NCBI RefSeq assembly: GCF_030034735.1
Contig: NZ_CP125370.1
Coordinates: forward strand, 3,100,001-3,164,000
Direction: 5' to 3'
DNA: 64,000 nt
From: Paenibacillus sp. RC334
GTDB taxonomy: Bacteria > Bacillota > Bacilli > Paenibacillales > Paenibacillaceae
Shown here one piece after another: positions 38,901-43,552 of the stretch. Position numbers and translations under genes: made by a program. Below the pieces are notes generated by a model. The model saw nothing but the letters and a program-made list of their open reading frames with translations, was not told the DNA's origin and ran no database searches. Every line of letters begins with the position of its first letter. The stretch's first letter is position 1.

Positions 38901-39023
38901 ATAGTCTCTATATTGTATCCGTAATGGAGATAACTTTTCATCGTTGTACAAGCGGACTAATTCATTGGCCAAAATATTGGTTGATACGCCATCCGAAATA
39001 ATATGGTGCATGTCCAGCATCAA
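29922..39023 (-). CDS. NRPS, C-terminal part: end of Gly module, Phe module, terminal C/E-like domain
   Basis: 3033 residues, continuing the frame broken near 39042. Order with approximate positions: rest of the module 3 C domain (H-H-I-I-S-D-G at 39005), an extra C-domain C-lobe (38080-37270), A domain (37170-35800; pocket D-I-L-Q-L-G-M-V-W plus K, a glycine code), carrier (G-G-H-S near 35660); module 4 C domain (35470-34150; H-H-I-I-S-D-G near 35035), an extra C-lobe (34115-33310), A domain (33210-31830; pocket D-A-W-T-V-A-A-V-A plus K, like Phe codes), carrier (G-G-Q-S near 31680); then about 130 residues of unknown type (31555-31170) and a C/E-superfamily domain (31170-29922) with S-H-I-I-F-D-G and an epimerase-like F-N-Y-L-G. 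There is no thioesterase. The apparent start codon is internal; the true protein begins at 46192. Confidence 0.88.
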   Translation of the reverse strand: MMLDMHHIISDGVSTNILANELVRLYNDEKLSPLRIQYRDYAVWQQNGVQQGWLKQQEAYWLNTFDGEIPVLNLATDFARPEVRSTAGATVEFELDGKVSQRLKELAAETGSTLYMVLLAAYTALLHQYTGQEDIIVGSPIAGRPHADLEPVIGMFVGTLAMRNYPTAGQTFRSYVENVKKHALKAYEHQDYPFEELVDKLKVKRDMSRNPLFDTMFVLQNTEQNELKLADLSFRPYGMEQAPAKFDLTLEASEGEAGIQFGLEYATSLYQRETVEQMTRHFVRLVETVVVNPDLSLGELEWVTTEETVPVLKEHQERQKALRYWSNYLAGYEEQAHLPQAKKQNQTTYQAEYVNLDLGMELTAGIRRIAEQEEVSVSTLLQTAWGILLQRYNGTEDVVFGSVHLVGQAADMANTEAVTGAFINTMPVRIQGGENSLFAELMKQNEKLLKYARLHATYPSHEIQGLSELIQDWINHSVIFADVLVEEEVEHMSDGEEFDLSLWTAKVAKSTNDNFNLAVLSGKTIQMSFGYNALAFDRASVKQIQGHLVQLLEQVVTNPNIQINELDIVTSQEREQILRVWGNTAMEFPREQTVHDLFEVQVLQTPEKVALYFEGEQLTYRELNERANSLARVLRTQGVGPDKLVGLMVQRSAEMMIGLLAVLKAGGAYVPIDPEYPSARIEYVLGDSGATVLLTSRDLVEGHSYSANTYFVEDEELYQGETTNLEVIAQPDHLAYVIYTSGSTGNPKGVMLQHRSVLNFITGMQGVFDIAADKTILSLTTISFDIFVLETILPLLSGMTVVIGDRRHQTDPQELGELIATHHIDMLQMTPSRLQMLLDHDEGAHALQGVQEVLVGGEAISPKLLNRLQSINGLRIYNMYGPTETTVWSTVQELTTANRIDIGRPIANTQIYIINTQGRLQPVGIPGELCIGGEGLARGYWNREDLTAEKFVNNPFSPGTRMYRTGDLARWNPDGSLEFIGRIDHQVKVRGFRIELGEVESQILKMEDVQKAVVLAHEDKQGENQLVAYYVAEREVSSSELRSLLAKELPNYMVPTYFVQLEHIPLTPNGKIDRKALPAPEGKLQDGIEHIAPRTWVESKLAMIWKEILDLAQVSVKDNFFEIGGHSLRATTLVSKIHKELNKSLPLRSIFEAPTIEQLAEVMDGLDQLAYASIPLAEERSFYPLSSAQKRMYVLQQLESNNVNYNMPAVLQVSGPLNVERVEEVFCQLIERHASLRTRFEMIGNEPVQLIEDGVSFEVEYAKIRVEGDPRDVAHAQAVNQKVQERIQAFVRSFNLETAPLLRVALLDLGEHGTKQEAQHFLMLDMHHIISDGVSAGGLTDEFVRLYSGEELSPLRIQYKDYAVWQQNEAQQAWIKRQEAYWLDTFDGELPVLNLATDFARPEVRSTAGATVEFELDGKVSQRLKELAAETGSTLYMVLLAAYTALLHQYTGQEDIIVGSPIAGRPHADLEPVIGMFVGTLAMRNYPTAGQTFRSYVENVKKHALKAYEHQDYPFEELVDKLKVKRDMSRNPLFDTMFVLQNTEQNELKLADLSFRPYGMEQAPAKFDLTLEASEGEAGIQFGLEYATSLYQRETVEQMTRHFVRLVETVVVNPDLSLGELEWVTTEETVPVLKEHQERQKALRYWSNYLAGYEEQAHLPQAKKQNQTTYQAEYVNLDLGMELTAGIRRIAEQEEVSVSTLLQAAWGILLQRYNGTEDVVFGSVHLVGQAADMANTEAVTGAFINTMPVRIQGGENSLFTELMKQNEKLLKYARVHATYPPHENQGLSELIQDWINHSVIFADVLVEEEVEHMSDGEEFDLSLWTAKVAKSTTDDFNLAVLPGKTIQMSFSYNALVFDRTSVEQIQGHLVQLLEQVVAKPDIRVRELDIVTEQEREQILAIWGDTAAEYAHEQTIHGLFEAQVLQTPEQIALYFEGEQLTYRELNKRANQLARTLRSYGVQSDQRIGLLVERSIEMIVSILAVLKAGGAYVPIDPTYPQERIQYMLEDSGTKLLLTQSHLVEKGMFEGQVLVLNGKTSIYHKDGSNLDSVSGSNNLAYVIYTSGTTGQPKGVMLEHRGLSNLKTYFDQTLQIISSDHVLLFASYSFDASCWEIFQGLFSGATLYVPTQETILNYEWFEKYMSEHRITVATLPPTYTVYLEPARMPDLRILVTAGSAASIELVLKWKEKVAYYNAYGPTENSVATSVWSVSEDPRAEDLITIGRPIPNHRVYMVDAHGRLAPVGVPGELCVSGPGLARGYLDRPELTAEKFVKNPFSSGEASYERMYRTGDLARWMPDGNIEYLGRIDHQVKIRGYRIELGEVEAQILKMESVQEVIVLASTDEQGPDQLVAYYVAEREVSVSELRNTLLKNLPNYMVPSYLMQLQYMPLTPNGKIDRKALPLPKGTGSWNEEYVAPRNALEQQLVELWQTVLGAEKVGIDNNFFELGGQSLKAILLVSKAQEKGIYLGIHQVLQHQTIRGLSDLLQAERCDTHHNTSWISSITEAEQWISNTFDVQALLQFVSVDEQDYLFLQVHPFRADQVDKIVAFIPSHVHPDLHPHYIVPMGGEDAGQSIEALLTMITITDDEQEDVLHSQSMEFISIIDEMNATWNGSLLSSEAIGQFPPAPAQHYHLQHPASSGTVIHLNHYVDKQRLSTAVQQLMRRHELLRSVLIQSDGGWAWEVRSIPENLSLPMVDLSAYPIPTQRKLLSSIMSHLYFEPYEQTKSLQYRIALIRLNLREHLLLLPCSHIIFDGTSSMILESQLLEEYEDPQLEHTAEVFHYMDYVKHIRQGPQGMSDQQIVEQYKLQSFVENTSQIYKLTREFKYGQMTTYQWDITLPSISMQNDSVNLWEISLQMAFRFFSIYFQKSEIPLWLTQYGRQYGDRNYFESVGEYIDHIPVLLHKEEMPSYHAVIKKQLSVAANHHLNFFNLIFNEEMEPIYPQASSMLKKGLGQLPIVFNYLGEMQEASKMLSTLNRSTTLVDGEEVIFFEAAHTGAVLQIFLRLPYEEKHEDIYRILQAANDKIISDLAIRQ
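33480..34860 (-). repeat. Near-identical internal NRPS repeat, copy in module 4
   Basis: Matches 37443-38823 at a constant offset of 3963 bases. From about 33920 to 34838 I see no mismatch by eye; from 33480 to 33920 mismatches are few, and outside these limits the copies diverge quickly. It covers the C-lobe of the C domain and the extra C-lobe. Confidence 0.85.
37443..38823 (-). repeat. Near-identical internal NRPS repeat, copy in module 3
   Basis: Partner of 33480-34860. The flanking A domains (Gly and Phe type) are quite different, so only the condensation part was copied or converted recently. Confidence 0.85.
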
Positions 39024-42000
39024 CAGATACTGCGGTACTTTTTTTCTCCTTGTACGCCCAAATCCAATAATCCCACTCGTAGCAGCGGAGCGGATTGTAA
39101 ATCAAACGGACGCACAAAAGAACGAATACGTTTTTTTATGTTCGCACCTACAGCAAGCAAATCCTTTAAGGCACGATTTTCTAGTAATTTGCTATATTCG
39201 ACCTCGAACAATACAGTATCGTGAATCCGCTGCATCGGCTTGTTGTCCACCATTTCAAAACTAGTACGGAGGGTGGCATGACGTGAGATCAACTGATGAA
39301 ACACTTCTTCTAACCTTTTAACATTGAGGGGTCCACTCACCTGGAACGCAGCGTACATATTGTAATTCACATCGTTAGGATCAAGTTGTTGCAGCACATA
39401 CATCCGTTTTTGTGCCGAGGACAACGGATAAAAGTCACGTTCTTCCGTTACCGAAACCGACACATACGCCACCTGATTGAGATCTTTAAGCACTACCGCC
39501 AGTTGTTCAATTGTCGGCGCTTCAAAAATAACTCGTAATGAGATAGATTTGTTAAGTTCTTTGTGAATCTTTGAAACCAGCGTCATCGCACGTAGAGAAT
39601 GTCCGCCGATCTCAAAAAAGTTATCTTTAACACCAATTTTATCCAATCCAAGCACATATTGCCATATTTTTACCAACTTCGATTCCGCCTCCGTACGCGG
39701 CTCAGCATAATCTGCTCCGCTTTGCAGGCTGTCTTCCGGTGCTGGCAGTGACTTCCGATCAATTTTTCCGTTCGAGGTCAGCGGAATATGCTCCAACTGT
39801 ACGAAGTATGCAGGCACCATATAATTTGGAAGTTCCTTAGCTAGCAAGCTGCGCAATTCACCCGCATCCACATCTTGTTCAGCTACATAATAGGCAACCA
39901 GTTGGTTTTGTCCTTGATTGTCTTCATGGACTAATACGACGACCTCTTGCACATCAGCCACCTTCATCAGGTTGGTCTCAACTTCACCCAATTCAATCCG
40001 ATAACCCCGAATTTTCACCTGATGATCAACCCGGCCCAAATACTCTATATTCCCATCTGGTAGCCAGCGTGCTAAATCGCCCGTCCGATACATCCGTTCA
40101 TAGTTCGCTTCACCACCAGCAAACGGATTTGGCACAAATTTTTCAACCGTCAGCTCTGGTCGGTTCAGATACCCTCGGGCTACGCCAACACCGCTGATAC
40201 ATAGCTCACCGAGTACCCCTATTGGTTGAAGCTTCCCATGCTCGTTCAGAATATATGCGCGCGTATTGTGAATAGGTTTACCCAAATTTACTGCTATTTC
40301 TGGTTCACACACGGAAGCCAGTACATCAATGGTTGTTTCCGTCGGTCCATAATGATTATTCAGAATGTATCCTTTGCTCACTATTTTTTCCTTTAATGAA
40401 TCTTCCAACCGTTCTCCACCGCAGATTAACGTATCTAAGCAAGGTATTTTGGCATCTTCAGATAAAAATGCTCTCATCAGAGCCGGTGGAATGTCTAGTA
40501 CCCTGATATTATGAGTCTTAATATATTCGGTCAGTAGCTGCTTACTCAGCAGCGTTGCACGCCGGATACAATGCAGCTTGCCCCCATGCAGCAACGTCCC
40601 AAAGATCTGCTCAATACTTGGATCAAATGTATATTCTGCCGTCAGGATCATATCAAGTCCACCACTTATTGCGTAACGTTCCGAAAACCAGCTCACCGTA
40701 TTAATTGCACTACGATGGTTGACCATGACCCCTTTCGGCTGTCCAGTCGTTCCTGAGGTATATAGTACGTATATCAGATGATCCACCCTGTCTGTGGACA
40801 TCATCAAATTAGAGCCATCTGCACAATATATTCTGGAATCATCCAGTTCAAGAGTAATCCCGTTAAATGATATTCGTTCAGTAAATGCCCGTTGTGTCAG
40901 TACAATCTGCGCATCGAAGTCCTCCAACATATAATGGATACGTTCTGCTGGATATTCCGGGTCTATCGGTACATAAGCACCACCTGCTTTGAGAACTGCC
41001 AGTATACCAACGATCATCTCAATAGATCGTTCCACAAGTAGTCCAATTCGCTGCTCTGGCTGTACACCATAAGAACGGAGTGTTCTTGCCAATTGATTGG
41101 CGCGCTCATTCAACTCACGGTATGTCAGTTGTTCACCCTCAAAAAATAAGGCTACCTGTTCTGGCGTTTGCAAGACTTGCGCTTCGAACAAACCTTGAAT
41201 TGTTTGCTCGCTTGGATATTCCACCGCCGTATTTCCCCAAACATCCAAAATTTGCTCGCGCTCCTGTTCCGTCACAATATCCAGTTCATTCACCAGGATA
41301 TCCGGGTTTAGCACCACTTGCTTCAGCAGTTGCATCAAATGTCCCTGAATTTGCTCCATATGTTCGTGATCAAATACCAGGGCGTTATAAATAGCTCTCA
41401 TTTGTATCGTTTTTCCCGGCACTACAACCAGATTAAAGTCATAATTTGTCTGCTTTATCCAATCGATTTCGTCAATACAATAGCGATCCTCATCGCTATC
41501 ACCCAGTTGCTGAATTTCTTTCTCTACTGATACACGATCAAAAATAAGGATGTGATTAATTAAATCGTGATTTTGCTCTGACATCGCCTCAATTTCTTCG
41601 AGTGAATACACTTTATGGGCAAGGTTGGCCATAAAAAGCATTTGTTGTTGCTTGATCTCTTCCAAAAATCGACTATTATGACTAGTTCTAATGCGCACAG
41701 GTACAGTATTTATTTGCAGATCGAGGGCTTGCTCTTCATTCCGTACCACAGATGTGCTTTCTAAAGCCACACTACCAAACACTACATCATCCGTACTGTT
41801 ATATTTTTGCAGCAGAAGTCCCCACACCGTTTGCACCAGTATTTGGATGGTTACCTCATATTCCTGAGCAATCCGTTGCAGCCCGCCCATCATGTCTGCA
41901 TCCAAATGAAAGTCATGATGTTCGGTCTGACGACTCCATGTCTTATTCATTCGAGCCTGCGGTAAGCGAGATTGACCCTCGTACTCCTTCAAATACGCTC

Positions 42001-43243
42001 TCCAGTAATTCAAAGCGGCATTATGATCTTTGTAATCTGAATAATCAATATGTCTACTTTTGGCAAGTGTATTAAGTGTAGACATTTCATTTAACCTTGA
42101 TAAAATCAACTGTTCTTCATTATCAGACAAAATATTCATGTCAGCCAGTCGTAATCTACTATCCTGGGTGATTGTCTCCAAAATCTTTATATAATGCTCT
42201 GCCAACTTCCTGATTGTCTCTGGCTTAAATAACTTAGTAGCATATTCCCAAACAAGGGTCACTCGATCTTGTTCTTCAGTCACAAGCAATGAAAAATCGA
42301 CCTGGGCTACGCCAACATTATATTCCTCCGGTTTAAATTGGACCCCCTCGACCTCCAAAGTGTTCATCCCGACATTTTGCAAACTGAACATCGTATCGAA
42401 CACAGGATTTCGGCTGACATCACGAACCAGTTCAAGTTGATCTACCAGTTCATCAAATGGATATTCCTGATGCTCCAGTGCCAACAATGTGCTTTGCTTG
42501 ACCTCCTGTAAAAAGGACTGGAACGTCAGTGTCGAATGCGGGTAATTGCGGAGCGCCAGTGTATTGACGAACATCCCGATCATCGCTTGCGTATCCACAT
42601 GTTCTCTTCCAGCCACAGGCGAACCTACAATGATATCTTCTTGACCCGAATACTTGGCCAGCAACACGTTATACGCTGCTAAAAGCACCATGAAAAGCGT
42701 TGATTCGGTATTTTGGGCTAGTTGGTATAAGGATTTTGCCAACTTTCCATCCAATGTGACCGTCAAACTATCCCCTTCAAAACTTTGTGTCTGCGGTCGC
42801 GAAAAGTCTGTAGGCATTTGCAGAACGGGAAGCTCTCCATTCAAAGCCCCTAACCAATAGGGTCTATGCTCCTTCCATTTACTGCTAGTGATTTGCTGCT
42901 GCTTCCAAGCCACAAAGTCCTTGTAATGAAGCTGAATGTCAGCAAGCTCTCTGCCCTGATAACGCCGGATGATCTCATCCATCATAATGGTCATAGAAAA
43001 ACCGTCCGCAATGATGTGATGCATATCCATCAGGAGCATAAAACCGCCCTGAATAAATTCGAACAGTTTAATGCGGAGCAAAGGAGCTTTATCCAAGTAA
43101 AAGGGCCGAATAAACGAGATTCGGGCCTGCGCTGCCTCTTCTTGCGGAATCCGTGAGAACGGTATTTCAAACGTCATCGTGTCCCGGATTTTTTTGTACA
43201 ATCTCCCCAGCCTGCAGTTCAAAATATGTCCGGAAGGACTCAT
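39020..43243 (-). CDS. NRPS, middle part: module 2 and first half of module 3 C domain
   Basis: 1407 residues between two frame breaks. It holds most of the module 2 C domain (H-H-I-I-A-D-G near 43015), an extra C-terminal condensation lobe (42030-41230), a complete A domain (41130-39770) with Y-T-S-G-T-T-G-Q-P-K-G, Y-G-P-T-E-T-T and N-G-K-I-D, a carrier domain (G-G-H-S near 39610), and the N-lobe of the module 3 C domain. The pocket residues read D-P-E-D-I-G-H-I-D plus K; Glu and Asp at the third and fourth positions are usual for basic side chains such as Arg, but Pro at the second position is odd, so the substrate is a guess. The first 20 codons and last 5 are out of the true frame. Confidence 0.86.
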   Translation of the reverse strand: MSPSGHILNCRLGRLYKKIRDTMTFEIPFSRIPQEEAAQARISFIRPFYLDKAPLLRIKLFEFIQGGFMLLMDMHHIIADGFSMTIMMDEIIRRYQGRELADIQLHYKDFVAWKQQQITSSKWKEHRPYWLGALNGELPVLQMPTDFSRPQTQSFEGDSLTVTLDGKLAKSLYQLAQNTESTLFMVLLAAYNVLLAKYSGQEDIIVGSPVAGREHVDTQAMIGMFVNTLALRNYPHSTLTFQSFLQEVKQSTLLALEHQEYPFDELVDQLELVRDVSRNPVFDTMFSLQNVGMNTLEVEGVQFKPEEYNVGVAQVDFSLLVTEEQDRVTLVWEYATKLFKPETIRKLAEHYIKILETITQDSRLRLADMNILSDNEEQLILSRLNEMSTLNTLAKSRHIDYSDYKDHNAALNYWRAYLKEYEGQSRLPQARMNKTWSRQTEHHDFHLDADMMGGLQRIAQEYEVTIQILVQTVWGLLLQKYNSTDDVVFGSVALESTSVVRNEEQALDLQINTVPVRIRTSHNSRFLEEIKQQQMLFMANLAHKVYSLEEIEAMSEQNHDLINHILIFDRVSVEKEIQQLGDSDEDRYCIDEIDWIKQTNYDFNLVVVPGKTIQMRAIYNALVFDHEHMEQIQGHLMQLLKQVVLNPDILVNELDIVTEQEREQILDVWGNTAVEYPSEQTIQGLFEAQVLQTPEQVALFFEGEQLTYRELNERANQLARTLRSYGVQPEQRIGLLVERSIEMIVGILAVLKAGGAYVPIDPEYPAERIHYMLEDFDAQIVLTQRAFTERISFNGITLELDDSRIYCADGSNLMMSTDRVDHLIYVLYTSGTTGQPKGVMVNHRSAINTVSWFSERYAISGGLDMILTAEYTFDPSIEQIFGTLLHGGKLHCIRRATLLSKQLLTEYIKTHNIRVLDIPPALMRAFLSEDAKIPCLDTLICGGERLEDSLKEKIVSKGYILNNHYGPTETTIDVLASVCEPEIAVNLGKPIHNTRAYILNEHGKLQPIGVLGELCISGVGVARGYLNRPELTVEKFVPNPFAGGEANYERMYRTGDLARWLPDGNIEYLGRVDHQVKIRGYRIELGEVETNLMKVADVQEVVVLVHEDNQGQNQLVAYYVAEQDVDAGELRSLLAKELPNYMVPAYFVQLEHIPLTSNGKIDRKSLPAPEDSLQSGADYAEPRTEAESKLVKIWQYVLGLDKIGVKDNFFEIGGHSLRAMTLVSKIHKELNKSISLRVIFEAPTIEQLAVVLKDLNQVAYVSVSVTEERDFYPLSSAQKRMYVLQQLDPNDVNYNMYAAFQVSGPLNVKRLEEVFHQLISRHATLRTSFEMVDNKPMQRIHDTVLFEVEYSKLLENRALKDLLAVGANIKKRIRSFVRPFDLQSAPLLRVGLLDLGVQGEKKYRSIC

Positions 43244-43538
43244 GTCTTAAAATAACTTCCCTAGCAGCTTCAATAAACTTTGAAACTACCAAGTCTCCTT
43301 CTATGAGGAGCTGACCTGAAATATGGTAGGCTGTTCCGCCACCCAATTGATCCAGTGCGTACATCCTTTTTTGGGCTGAAGACACCGGGTAAAAAGGCTC
43401 GGAAGTCACAGGAACAATCGATTCATATGTTTGCTGCTGCCCTCCGACAATAAATGCAGAAAGTTCGGCAATCGTTTGCAAATCGAAAATGCGGCTGAGC
43501 GGGATATGTACACCCAACTCCTTGTTCACTTTGGACAA
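43167..43538 (-). CDS. NRPS, short fragment joining modules 1 and 2
   Basis: 123 residues of true frame between two homopolymer slips: the C-terminal helices of the module 1 carrier domain, then the N-terminus of the module 2 C domain (Y-P-V-S-S-A-Q-K-R-M-Y-A-L-D-Q-L, then L-R-H-E-S-F-R-T). The last 7 residues are out of frame. Not a separate gene; removing one A from the run at 43190-43196 joins it to the next fragment. Confidence 0.8.
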   Translation of the reverse strand: MSKVNKELGVHIPLSRIFDLQTIAELSAFIVGGQQQTYESIVPVTSEPFYPVSSAQKRMYALDQLGGGTAYHISGQLLIEGDLVVSKFIEAAREVILRHESFRTYFELQAGEIVQKNPGHDDV

Positions 43539-43552
43539 GATGACGGTCGCTT

